Below are positions 18,644 through 26,607 of a DNA stretch of 64,000 nt, in pieces. Source of the DNA: CAZXFH01 sp964640055 (GTDB taxonomy: Bacteria > Fidelibacterota > UBA2242 > JAFGTP01); the NCBI GenBank assembly GCA_964640055.1, contig CAZXFH010000002.1, positions 1 to 64,000 on the forward strand. Reading direction: 5' to 3'. A program made the translations under genes and the position numbers. The notes below the pieces were generated by a model. The model saw only the letters and a list, made by a program, of their open reading frames with translations, ran no database searches and had not been told where the DNA came from. The stretch's first letter is position 1. Every line of letters starts with the position of its first letter.

Positions 18644-19048
18644 TCAGATAATCTCCAGATTGTTCTCAATTCCTAAGTAACGGGCACATTTGACCGTTAC
18701 CCCGATAATATTTTGAATATCCAGTGGCTTGTATAAATAATGTTCCGCGCCCAGTTTTAAAGATTCTTCCAGCACTTTTTCATTTTTATAGCCGGAAATC
18801 ATGACGGCCATCAGTTGGGGATTGATCTCTTTGAGTTTGCTTAGGGTTTCCAGTCCGTCCATAACCGGCATATAAACATCGATAAAAGCAATATCATACT
18901 TATTACGCTGCATTTCATCCACAGCGGCTTGTCCGTTTCTGGCTTTAAAAATTTTAAAATAGGAACGGCTGAAAAGATCATTGAAATTTTCCAATACCAT
19001 CTCCTCGTCATCTATAACCATTATTTTCAGCAGTGGTATTTTTGACAT
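18644..19048 (-). CDS. Stand-alone response-regulator receiver protein at end of pilus operon
   Basis: A single receiver domain of 134 residues: acidic pocket in MVIDDEEM, phosphoacceptor Asp in IAFIDVYMPVMDG, the switch region in AVMISGY, and Lys in YLYKPLDI. There is no output domain. The start at 19048 is supported by AAGAGG six bases upstream; an in-frame extension to 19114 would overlap pilQ. The gene follows pilQ by 10 bases, so it is probably made with the pilus machine, as CheY/PilG-like receivers are in twitching systems. Its kinase is not in the window. Confidence 0.85.
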   Translation of the reverse strand: MSKIPLLKIMVIDDEEMVLENFNDLFSRSYFKIFKARNGQAAVDEMQRNKYDIAFIDVYMPVMDGLETLSKLKEINPQLMAVMISGYKNEKVLEESLKLGAEHYLYKPLDIQNIIGVTVKCARYLGIENNLEII

Positions 19049-19058
19049 GGGAAACCTC

Positions 19059-20477
19059 TTAATTTTGTTCTTTTTGCTTGGAACCTTTTTTATTAATACT
19101 TTGATTGAGATCAAATTTATTCAGCTCTTTATAGGCCTTTTCCGACAGTTTAGCATCGGGTTTCAGATCGCGAGTGGCCATTTCCTCAGTCACAATGTGA
19201 GGCGTGATCAATACCACCAGTTCGGTCTTTACTTTGTTTCTCACTTTGTGGCGGAAGAGGAGACCCAATAGCGGAATAGAACCGAGGATCGGTACTTTAT
19301 TGACCGATTCGACCAGTGATTCCCGCATCAGACCACCGATTACAATGGTTTCACCATTGGTCACTTTGATAGTGGTGTTGGCCTTGCGGGTTGCGATGAT
19401 TGGTACACCATCGGGTGTCTGACCATTCTGGAAGTCTGCGTTCGGTCGCAAGTGTACCGTAATGGTATTATTGTTATTAATGTGCGGCCGAACGAATAAG
19501 CGGACCGAGGCTGATTTAAATTCGTAAGAAGTGATCCCATATTGACTCAAAACTTTGTAGGGGATCTGATCGCCGACCTCAATAATCGCTTCCTGGTTAT
19601 CAAGAGTAACCAGGTAAGGCCGTGAAAGGACGTTCAAATTATAATCGGTCTGAATGGCCTTCAGAACCGCGTCAATCCGGAAGTTTACAACGCCGATACC
19701 CAGTCCGCTACCCATGGGTAATCCCGGAGCCCAGGCATCTCCTTGCATATCCTTATACTGCTTGGCGCTACTGCCACCGCTCTGTCCGGAATTTTGAGTT
19801 GGACGTAAATTAAAGCGGGTGCCGATGCGATCATCTTCACTCAGAATATTAGGATTCTTATACAACCACTCCAAACCGGTTTCCTTGTCATTGGTTATGG
19901 ATATTTCTGCAATGGCCGCCTGGATATAGATCTGAGGGGTTGGTTTGTCTAAGGTCATAATCAGCGCGTCTAATTTTTCAATTATTTCTGGGTTTTCCTT
20001 GATAATCAGCGAGTTGGTGCGTTCATCAGAAAGAACCGCTCCGATACCAGGGGTTACGATTTGGCTTAATATCTTTTGTAGTTTATTGGAATCTGCAAAT
20101 TGGCAAGGGATCTGTTTTACCACGGTCTGGGACATGATTTTGCGCATATCACTGACCATATAGACATCCAGCCCCTGGATGCGGCGATAACCAAGATTGT
20201 TTGATTTCATAATGGCTGAAATCGCATCAGCCGGTAACATATGACTGAGATTAACAGTGATTTTACGCTCCTGAATAGCCGGATCGACGATAAATTTTAA
20301 GCCTGTTTTTTCGCCCAATACACGCATCACATTATTCAGGGTGGCGTCTTTCAGAGTCAGGCTTATTTTGACCTGTGTGTTTATTGGTAGAACAGGATTT
20401 TGTTGTGGAGAGTTCTGTGCAAACAGGATATCCAGAGGAATCAGTAGTATTATACAAAAGAGAATAGATTTTTTCAT
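19059..20477 (-). CDS. pilQ: Type IV pilus secretin
   Basis: A signal peptide (MKKSILFCIILLIPLDILFA) is followed by an STN-like N0 domain (LKDATLNNVMRVLGEKTG), an N1 domain with LDVYMVSD, and the secretin domain with EVGDQIPYKV, GGLMRESLVESVNKVPILG and IPLLGLLFRHK. At 472 residues it is short for PilQ and shows no AMIN domains. It would form the outer-membrane ring through which the pilus passes. Its ATG overlaps the upstream pilP-like stop by 4 bases. A GspD assignment is less likely because pilMNOP precede it. Confidence 0.92.
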   Translation of the reverse strand: MKKSILFCIILLIPLDILFAQNSPQQNPVLPINTQVKISLTLKDATLNNVMRVLGEKTGLKFIVDPAIQERKITVNLSHMLPADAISAIMKSNNLGYRRIQGLDVYMVSDMRKIMSQTVVKQIPCQFADSNKLQKILSQIVTPGIGAVLSDERTNSLIIKENPEIIEKLDALIMTLDKPTPQIYIQAAIAEISITNDKETGLEWLYKNPNILSEDDRIGTRFNLRPTQNSGQSGGSSAKQYKDMQGDAWAPGLPMGSGLGIGVVNFRIDAVLKAIQTDYNLNVLSRPYLVTLDNQEAIIEVGDQIPYKVLSQYGITSYEFKSASVRLFVRPHINNNNTITVHLRPNADFQNGQTPDGVPIIATRKANTTIKVTNGETIVIGGLMRESLVESVNKVPILGSIPLLGLLFRHKVRNKVKTELVVLITPHIVTEEMATRDLKPDAKLSEKAYKELNKFDLNQSINKKGSKQKEQN

Positions 20478-21067
20478 TCTGTTTCCTCCTCGAGTATGAT
20501 TCCCGGAACTGCTTCAAAACCAGGTGCGGTTAAAAAAAACAACGCCTGGCCGCGACTCAACCTAACTCCCTGCTGAGAAATCTGGACAATTTGAAAATTT
20601 TCAATTGCATCACCTTGATCATAAATCTCATTATTAATAATTGCTTTGGGGTTGTTGTTATCAAAAATAATACCGGTTAAACTAAATTGGGATACCGCTG
20701 CGGGGGACTTTTGACTGGGTTTTGAGGGAGACACCGGCCGGGTAGGAGCTGATTTCTTTTTTTGTCGCTGTTTTTGGGCAAGATATTGTCTGCGCTCAGC
20801 CGCGGAAACAAACGGATCCCGATGCAAGGTGAATTGGTCATCGGAATTCAAATAGGGGTGATATTGGTTCGCTTGGTTCTCAGGGGACATCAGTGAACGA
20901 CTAATCCTGTCTACCATCTGTACTTTCGTTTGCATAACTTCACTCTCTTCCATAATGTAAGCCGGTGTACTGGTCTGTTCCTTAGGATTGAAATTTTGAT
21001 ACCACAGATAGGCTAAAATGATCAAAAGCACTGCCAGAATCAATATTTTAAATAATTCTTTCCTCAT
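20474..21067 (-). CDS. pilP: PilP-like pilus assembly protein
   Basis: A 197-residue bitopic protein: a short cytoplasmic start, a transmembrane segment at about 8-24 (ILILAVLLIILAYLWYQN), a charged Pro/Gln/Lys-rich linker with KQRQKKKSAPTRPVSP, and a C-terminal beta domain reading SLTGIIFDNNNPKAIINNE and YDQGDAIENFQIVQI. That last domain resembles the PilP/GspC homology region that contacts the secretin. It lacks the usual PilP lipobox, so the name rests on position between pilO and pilQ. It overlaps both neighbours by 4 bases. Confidence 0.75.
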   Translation of the reverse strand: MRKELFKILILAVLLIILAYLWYQNFNPKEQTSTPAYIMEESEVMQTKVQMVDRISRSLMSPENQANQYHPYLNSDDQFTLHRDPFVSAAERRQYLAQKQRQKKKSAPTRPVSPSKPSQKSPAAVSQFSLTGIIFDNNNPKAIINNEIYDQGDAIENFQIVQISQQGVRLSRGQALFFLTAPGFEAVPGIILEEETE

Positions 21068-21654
21068 GTTTTGTGGGTGATGGTGAATAGTTTTAAAGAA
21101 ATATTATGGTGTAGGGGGTCTTGGCTATTTTGACGGATACTGAAGGAGTCGATCAAGAGCCAGTATTTAGCATTTTCAAGAGACTGTAGCAAGGTTAGAA
21201 ACTGCGTATAGGAGGCCTTGAAATTGATTTGAATAAACCGTTTCTGATAATTTCCATCTATTTTTTTTGCCTCTTGCAGGGGAGTGATATTATCGAAATC
21301 AATTTCCTGATCCTTAGCCATGTAATTTAGTTCGGTGAGCAGAGAAGGTAAATTTTTAATATCAAGAGTACGGGTAATAAAATTTTGTTTTATCCTTTCA
21401 GCCTCTGATGTCTTGTACGTTAATTTATTTAAGGTTGAATCCAGCACCACCGGATGGATATTATAGTAGATTCTGTTGAGCCGTTCTTTTTCCTGCTCTA
21501 AAACAGCGTAGCGGTTGAATTGAGGTTTTAAAAAGATATAGTGGCTAGCCACAATGAATCCGAAATATAACAGGGCGGCGATTAGTAGCGACCGTAACCT
21601 AAATATTTTTTTTAATTCCAAAAGACTCCGGCTTTTTGGTGATATTGCTTTCAT
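21064..21654 (-). CDS. pilO: PilO-like inner-membrane alignment protein
   Basis: 196 residues with one N-terminal membrane helix (LRSLLIAALLYFGFIVASHY), a coiled-coil-like stretch and a periplasmic ferredoxin-like domain (FIQINFKASYTQFLTLLQSL). PilN and PilO pair to form the alignment subcomplex that links PilM to PilP and PilQ. Sequence conservation in this family is low, so position and topology carry the call. Four-base overlaps on both sides suggest translational coupling. Confidence 0.82.
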   Translation of the reverse strand: MKAISPKSRSLLELKKIFRLRSLLIAALLYFGFIVASHYIFLKPQFNRYAVLEQEKERLNRIYYNIHPVVLDSTLNKLTYKTSEAERIKQNFITRTLDIKNLPSLLTELNYMAKDQEIDFDNITPLQEAKKIDGNYQKRFIQINFKASYTQFLTLLQSLENAKYWLLIDSFSIRQNSQDPLHHNISLKLFTITHKT

Positions 21655-22241
21655 TTGATCTCCATGGCAAAAGATAAGACCGGTTGTGATTGCCGGTGAT
21701 TGATGCGGCTCCGGGTAATCTCAATGGTATTAAAGGATTTCATAAAATAGGGTTGAACTTCTAATCCTTTTTTAAACCTGTCCAATTCTTGGATACCGGG
21801 ATTATTCTCGTTTAATTTCATAATCCCCTGCACATGGATATTGTTATCTCGATTTTTATTTTTACCGGTGTGTACTTTGAGATTTTCCAGGACAATGTCA
21901 TCAGGTGTCTGGATAGCGATCTGCTTTAATTTATCATACCAATTGATCGGCCGATATTCGCTCTGTTTATAGAATTGGGTTTTACTGATTTTTTTCAACT
22001 TTTGATCTAAAAATATAATCCGGTCCAATTTGGGATGGAGCGCGGATAATTTTTGTGATATGGTATTGATCTCTTTTTTATTGACCTGGTAAATAAATTT
22101 ATTGGTCTGGTAGGTAATGATAATGATGATCAGAGAAAAGAGAGAAATAGCGGCAAAGACTGAGATGATGAAAAATTTGAGTCTTTTTTGACGCCGGATA
22201 ACTGACATATCTCCCAGTAGGTTCAATTTGATCTCTAGCAT
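21651..22241 (-). CDS. pilN: PilN-like inner-membrane alignment protein
   Basis: 196 residues starting MLEIKLNLLGDMSVIRRQKR, which matches the short cytoplasmic INLL peptide by which PilN binds PilM, followed by a membrane helix (FFIISVFAAISLFSLIIIII) and a periplasmic domain with NWYDKLKQIAIQTPDDIVL. It sits between pilM and pilO with short overlaps, the standard order. Confidence 0.87.
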   Translation of the reverse strand: MLEIKLNLLGDMSVIRRQKRLKFFIISVFAAISLFSLIIIIITYQTNKFIYQVNKKEINTISQKLSALHPKLDRIIFLDQKLKKISKTQFYKQSEYRPINWYDKLKQIAIQTPDDIVLENLKVHTGKNKNRDNNIHVQGIMKLNENNPGIQELDRFKKGLEVQPYFMKSFNTIEITRSRINHRQSQPVLSFAMEIK

Positions 22242-23296
22242 GCCAGACCCCTCAAAGCCATCCCCAATGCAGTCGCATAATATAATCCTTGCCGGTGATA
22301 ACCTTTATTTTGGCCAGGGTAACTGTCAAAATATTGTAGCGGATTCCAAAGCAGAGCTGGGATGAGCAATTCTTTGGCCAACTGAAATTGCAGGTTTTTT
22401 AAGAGTGCGCCGCCCCCAGTTAAATAAAGCCTTTTGATGCGCTCTTCACCATATTGAATGCGATAATAGATATCTGCCTTTTTTACAATTTGAACCAATT
22501 CACTGGCAAAATCGACTAGTAGGGAATTCCAATCGTAGGTATTATCTGGTTGGTCGCTTTGATCTGCTTCTGATAACAAACCTGTTTTATGATTCTCGGC
22601 ATTTAAAAATGAGGTATGATATTTTTTAACAATCTGTCTGGTTATTGTATTGCCACCAATGCCGATAGTTAAAAAATAGGGGAGGTGTTTTGGATGTAAA
22701 ACAATAATAGTTGATTTATTGGCCCCAACATTTACAAGGGCGACAGTCTGGTCGGTTTCAAAAGTGTGCAGTTGGATAAAACAATTATAAATGGCTAAGG
22801 CGTCGATATCCACAACCTGAGGTTCCAGATGCAAGCGGGAGATTATATCCAGATTGTTAGCCAATATACTTTTGGGGGTAAATCCAACCACGATGGTTTG
22901 TGTATTGGTGATTTTATCCTGGGCCAGAATTTGATAGCTGTGTTCAACATCCGCTTTGATCTCTGTTGAGTTATTGGTCAGTTTCCATTGGATGGCGGCG
23001 GCCAGTTCGTCATTTGACAGGATCGGCATTTCTATAATCCGTACTTTGGCATCTAAATCGGATATAGAGAGATTTACCTTTTTAAAGTGATAATTGAAAT
23101 CGTTTAAAAGATCCCGCAGGATTTGCACAATAATAGTATTATTAAGATCTTCTGGGCGGTTCACATTTTGATCATCGAAAACCCTCTCAGTGCGTAAAAA
23201 TTCCAACCGTTGCTTTTTACAGGGCGATATACCAACCATCTTAATGCAATTACTGCCAATATCGATTGCTACATTTACTTTTTTTCTACCCAGCAT
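22235..23296 (-). CDS. pilM: Type IV pilus actin-like ATPase PilM
   Basis: The 353-residue protein opens with the actin-fold phosphate loop NVAIDIGSNCIKMVGIS, continues with VVGFTPKSI and IGIGGNTITRQIV, and has a second phosphate-binding loop in LTGGGALLKNL. PilM is a cytoplasmic ring protein that binds the PilN tail. The operon order pilM-N-O-P-Q is complete. It overlaps pilN by 7 bases. Confidence 0.93.
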   Translation of the reverse strand: MLGRKKVNVAIDIGSNCIKMVGISPCKKQRLEFLRTERVFDDQNVNRPEDLNNTIIVQILRDLLNDFNYHFKKVNLSISDLDAKVRIIEMPILSNDELAAAIQWKLTNNSTEIKADVEHSYQILAQDKITNTQTIVVGFTPKSILANNLDIISRLHLEPQVVDIDALAIYNCFIQLHTFETDQTVALVNVGANKSTIIVLHPKHLPYFLTIGIGGNTITRQIVKKYHTSFLNAENHKTGLLSEADQSDQPDNTYDWNSLLVDFASELVQIVKKADIYYRIQYGEERIKRLYLTGGGALLKNLQFQLAKELLIPALLWNPLQYFDSYPGQNKGYHRQGLYYATALGMALRGLAC

Positions 23297-23304
23297 ATTT
23301 GGTC

Positions 23305-24264
23305 CTACTCAATGATTTCCCAGCTACCACGATCAATTTTTTTAACAGGTGTGTTCGGATTGATAAAACCCGGCGGGAAATAATAATAATCTTCGCAACC
23401 GCCGTCATTGACTTCAACCCCGCTTTTTAGCTCGATATGATCGGCAATAATAGGTCCGGTTATATATTCGCCTTTAAAACTGATAAAGCCATAGCAATAG
23501 ATCGCTCCGTAAATGATCAGGTTGGGGTTACCATCCACTTCTGTATATACGGCTTGGGTTGTATCCATGGCGATGACAGCCGGGTAATACAAGCTTGTAT
23601 CCGGTATTTGCTGAGCATGGATTTCAACATTACCCACAAATTTAATCGATCCTTCAGTTACCATGGTCCCGTTCAGTTGGCTGGTATTTTTCATGGTTAC
23701 ATTGCCTTTTACATAATGGATACCACTGGGCATATCGCCCATAAACACATGCGTGGAATCATAATAATAATCACAGATAGAATAATTATATAGCAGATCC
23801 ACCTCGGGCAGGTCGTCAAAAGCTTGCAACTCATGGTCTGAACAGGAGATCAAGGTATAGTTGGACGTATCCAATTGAGTCCCAAAACTCAAGATATGTT
23901 TAAAAGCATGATCATCATAAAGGGTAACAGCAATCGACCGGGAAAATGATCCCCGGTAACCGGTTGATACCAGACGCAGAAGCGTACTGTCATAAGTGAC
24001 TGATTGTGAATCATTACTAAAACCGGCCAACTCTTCCGAAACCTTGTTTATACGCCATAAGGCTTTGGCAATTCCGCCTTCGGCCAAATAGAGGGCCTGC
24101 TTTTTATTGATTTCCTGCCGGGAGAGTACATTTTCCTGTGATGACAGGCTGATAAAGGCCGTTCCGATAGCGGTCATAATAAGGAATAGGATCAGTGTCA
24201 TTCCCAGCACACTCCCTGTCTCAGAGCGTTTATTAAATCCTTTGATGCGATAGGTAAATGACAT
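23305..24264 (-). CDS. PilX-like N-terminal helix protein of the pilus operon
   Basis: 319 residues. Near the start, GSVLGMTLILFLIMTAIGTAF is a hydrophobic helix after a charged segment, and QALYLAEGGIAKALWRI matches the PilX N-terminal pattern of minor pilin-like assembly proteins. No perfect prepilin cleavage site with Glu+5 is seen. The C-terminal two thirds are beta-rich and Asp/Tyr-rich (IKFVGNVEIHAQQIP, IIYGAIYCYGFISF), resembling the right-handed repeat region seen in DUF-type PilX homologues. It probably acts as a tip or surface component; a specific ligand cannot be named. Confidence 0.7.
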   Translation of the reverse strand: MSFTYRIKGFNKRSETGSVLGMTLILFLIMTAIGTAFISLSSQENVLSRQEINKKQALYLAEGGIAKALWRINKVSEELAGFSNDSQSVTYDSTLLRLVSTGYRGSFSRSIAVTLYDDHAFKHILSFGTQLDTSNYTLISCSDHELQAFDDLPEVDLLYNYSICDYYYDSTHVFMGDMPSGIHYVKGNVTMKNTSQLNGTMVTEGSIKFVGNVEIHAQQIPDTSLYYPAVIAMDTTQAVYTEVDGNPNLIIYGAIYCYGFISFKGEYITGPIIADHIELKSGVEVNDGGCEDYYYFPPGFINPNTPVKKIDRGSWEIIE

Positions 24265-24265
24265 G

Positions 24266-25048
24266 TTATTGTATTAGTTTACTGATTAAATTGCTATACC
24301 ACCTTAAAATTTCATGACCGTAAAAAAGATTGATCACCACACCAATAGCGAGGAAAGGAGCAAAAGGAATTTGACTATCCAGTTTGCTTCTTTTAATCTT
24401 TAATAAGAAGATACTGATCATTGTGGCGATGAAAAAGGCGGTAAATAGAGAAAAAAAAGTATCCCTAATGCCTAAAATTAATCCGATCAGGGCGGCCAGT
24501 TTAATGTCTCCGCCTCCCATGCTTTCTTTTTGAAAAATCAGTTGACCAAACCAGGCCAGTGCCAACATGCTCAAAGCGATTACCAGCAGACCGGCAATAT
24601 GATTGGAGATTTCCCGCGGGCTCAGAAAGTATAAACCGAGAAAACCCATTACAAAGCCCGGTAGGAGAATTTTATTGGGTATAATGCGAAATTCCAGATC
24701 GATAAAGGAAAACACCAATAAAAGGGAGACGAAGGCAGTGTAAAACAGGAATTCTGATGTATACTGAAAGCGGTAGAATATTATTAGGAACAGAACCGGA
24801 GTTATGCTCTCTACCAGTAGATAGCGGAGCGGAATCCGGGTCATGCAGTGACGGCATTTGCCACGCAACCAGAGATAACTGACGATCGGAATATTATCAT
24901 GAAATTTAATAGGCTGCCTGCATTTAGGGCAGAAGGAATGCGGAGTGATAATTGATTCATGCCGGGGACAGCGATAGATAATCACATTAAGAAAACTACC
25001 CGTTACCGCGCCCGTAATAAAAACAAATATATAGTGTATTAGTAACAT
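24266..25048 (-). CDS. pilD: Prepilin peptidase / N-methyltransferase
   Basis: An integral membrane aspartic protease that cuts and methylates prepilins. The N-terminal zinc site CPKCRQPIKFHDNIP with CRHC is complete, and the two catalytic aspartates lie in FSFIDLEFRIIPN and MGGGDIKLAALIG. With 260 residues and about seven to eight membrane helices it is of usual size. It lies between minor pilin genes and the PilX-like gene within the operon. Confidence 0.95.
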   Translation of the reverse strand: MLLIHYIFVFITGAVTGSFLNVIIYRCPRHESIITPHSFCPKCRQPIKFHDNIPIVSYLWLRGKCRHCMTRIPLRYLLVESITPVLFLIIFYRFQYTSEFLFYTAFVSLLLVFSFIDLEFRIIPNKILLPGFVMGFLGLYFLSPREISNHIAGLLVIALSMLALAWFGQLIFQKESMGGGDIKLAALIGLILGIRDTFFSLFTAFFIATMISIFLLKIKRSKLDSQIPFAPFLAIGVVINLFYGHEILRWYSNLISKLIQ

Positions 25049-25085
25049 AGGAACCTACTCAATGGAAATTCGATCGATGTTTTCA

Positions 25086-25610
25086 TTAATTACGAAAGGA
25101 TACCATCTGACTGGCCGATAGAGTATCTTCATTATTTGATAAGGTCAGGTCAAAATTGATATATTGATTTGAATCGGCTAGGGAACCATAATAAAAATTA
25201 AGATTTTGGATCAAATCCCTGGTAAAACAGATCTGTTGGTTATTTTTGTCTATCAGGACAAAGTCATGCTGATCCAAATAAAAGGTTCTGGTTAGCCCGG
25301 AGGGCATTTTAAGGTGCAGACAAGTTCCTGATAGACCGGGGTAACCGGTATTCAGAGCATTATAATCGTTATAGATATAGCACGAATCCGACAGGCTCTG
25401 CCGGACGCTATGGGATATTAAATTGATGATGATACTGTATTCCCTTTGCAATTCCAACTCTTCGGAACTTTTATAATAGATACGCCGGGAGCTAACCAAT
25501 ATGGTAGCCATGGTCAGCACAATTATGGAGGTGATAAATATAACGATACTCATTTCCTGCAAGGTATAACCCTTTTGATTTGATAAAATTCTATCAGGGA
25601 CTAATGGCAT
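25086..25610 (-). CDS. PilW-like minor prepilin
   Basis: 174 residues with a prepilin leader ending NQKG and mature start YTLQEMSIVIFI, the Glu at +5 being present, then a single hydrophobic helix. The remainder is a beta-rich head (LKMPSGLTRTFYLDQHDFVL). Position between pilV-like and pilD genes suggests a PilW-type minor pilin that primes the pilus tip. It has six bases to the upstream pilV-like gene. Confidence 0.8.
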   Translation of the reverse strand: MPLVPDRILSNQKGYTLQEMSIVIFITSIIVLTMATILVSSRRIYYKSSEELELQREYSIIINLISHSVRQSLSDSCYIYNDYNALNTGYPGLSGTCLHLKMPSGLTRTFYLDQHDFVLIDKNNQQICFTRDLIQNLNFYYGSLADSNQYINFDLTLSNNEDTLSASQMVSFRN

Positions 25611-25615
25611 TAGGC

Positions 25616-26068
25616 TTAACTACTCGATCGAAAAGTGGTTAATGAAATTTGGTGGGCCTTATTTACCGGCCATTTGACCGTCACCACTATTTTTTTATAA
25701 TCCAAGGGGTTAGTTGCTGTGTTGGAATCGCTGTCATCGCCACCGGTTCCATCCAGGGGGTCATCAATATCCATGATCCGGGTGGTCCGGAATCCCGGGA
25801 GCTCATCGACCCAGATGCTGGTATCGGTTTCACTCAAATCTGCGGACAAAGTCTTGTAACTGTTTTTATGGACCTGCTCCATTCTTTTTTCTGCGATGGC
25901 CAGGGCCAGCCGGTAATTCTTGGACCGCTTGACCATCATCCGACCACTGTAGAAAAAGTTCAATCCACTGATCATGATGATCATTAACAGCGTGGCGGTA
26001 AACATCACTTCGATCAGGGTGTTTCCCGATTCTGTGCCTGTGCGTATAGATTGCCAACCAGATTTCAT
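25616..26068 (-). CDS. PilV-like minor prepilin
   Basis: 150 residues. The leader ends TESG and the mature part starts NTLIEVMFTATLLMIIM, with Glu at +5, followed by ALAIAEKRMEQVH, which is the PilV/GspI-type helix end. The head has an Asp/Ser-rich loop (DGTGGDDSDSNT). It likely joins the minor pilin tip complex with the PilW-like and PilX-like products. Confidence 0.8.
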   Translation of the reverse strand: MKSGWQSIRTGTESGNTLIEVMFTATLLMIIMISGLNFFYSGRMMVKRSKNYRLALAIAEKRMEQVHKNSYKTLSADLSETDTSIWVDELPGFRTTRIMDIDDPLDGTGGDDSDSNTATNPLDYKKIVVTVKWPVNKAHQISLTTFRSSS

Positions 26069-26086
26069 ATTAACTTTGTACGGGTT

Positions 26087-26117
26087 AAAACAGAGGGGGG
26101 AGCGGAGCAGCCCCCTC
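26087..26117 (-). terminator. Intrinsic terminator or attenuator just after pilA
   Basis: Read on the minus strand, GAGGGGG (26117-26111) pairs with CCCCCTC (26099-26093), loop 11 bases, then TG and TTTT at 26090-26087. It lies between pilA and the minor pilin genes. Partial termination here would make major pilin mRNA more abundant than that of downstream assembly genes. Confidence 0.65.
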
Positions 26118-26137
26118 CCTCAATCCTCAGCCTAAGT

Positions 26138-26554
26138 TTAGATACCACCGCCGAAGGTACCATCCTGGTCTAGGGTGCGGTCCGAACTACCGATACTCCG
26201 GTTTGTATTACTCAAGCAAGTAATTGTATAGCTACTGTCCGCGGAGGTGGAGGTGATGGTATAATCAGCCGGATCAAAATATTTTCCATCCAGATCCGTA
26301 GTGGAAATACCCAGATTTGTCGTAGTAACTGGTGTTCCGGCTGTTATGTCAGGATACTGACTGTTTTCAGCGAAATAAACCCGCAAAGAGGTGCGGATAG
26401 TGCCCAGGGCTGCGTCGCATTCGGACATTTTGGCTTTATCAACATTGGATTGATAAATGGGAATAGCGACAGCGGCCAAAATACCGACGATTACGATCAC
26501 GATCATCAATTCCACCAAGGTGAAACCTTTCTGGTTGTGCATTAGGTTTTTCAT
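26138..26554 (-). CDS. pilA: Major type IV pilin
   Basis: 138 residues: leader MKNLMHNQKG, mature start FTLVELMIVIVIVGILAAVA with Glu+5, then the head domain. Two cysteines (C46 and C113 of the precursor) can close a D-region disulfide loop. The mature protein is about 128 residues. AAAGGAG stands seven bases before the ATG, the best ribosome site of the pilus operon. A terminator-like hairpin follows and another hairpin precedes it, both fitting a need for high pilin output. Confidence 0.96.
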   Translation of the reverse strand: MKNLMHNQKGFTLVELMIVIVIVGILAAVAIPIYQSNVDKAKMSECDAALGTIRTSLRVYFAENSQYPDITAGTPVTTTNLGISTTDLDGKYFDPADYTITSTSADSSYTITCLSNTNRSIGSSDRTLDQDGTFGGGI

Positions 26555-26574
26555 TTTGATTCTCCTTTAATTGT

Positions 26575-26601
26575 GAAGCAGTAATGCTTCGTTTAGCATT
26601 A
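26575..26601 (-). promoter_or_regulatory. Alternative hairpins between pilC and pilA
   Basis: GAAGCA (26575-26580) and TGCTTC (26585-26590) form a 6-bp stem with a 4-base loop; TAATGC (26582-26587) and GCATTA (26596-26601) form a competing stem. Both sit in the spacer between the pilC stop and the pilA ribosome site. They could protect the pilA message end after processing. Role is inferred only. Confidence 0.45.
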
Positions 26602-26607
26602 ACCTGT

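Noticed and set aside
26138..26554. Conductive (electron-transfer) short pilin
   Set aside because: The mature pilin is about 128 residues with a head domain and disulfide pair, unlike the short aromatic Geobacter type.
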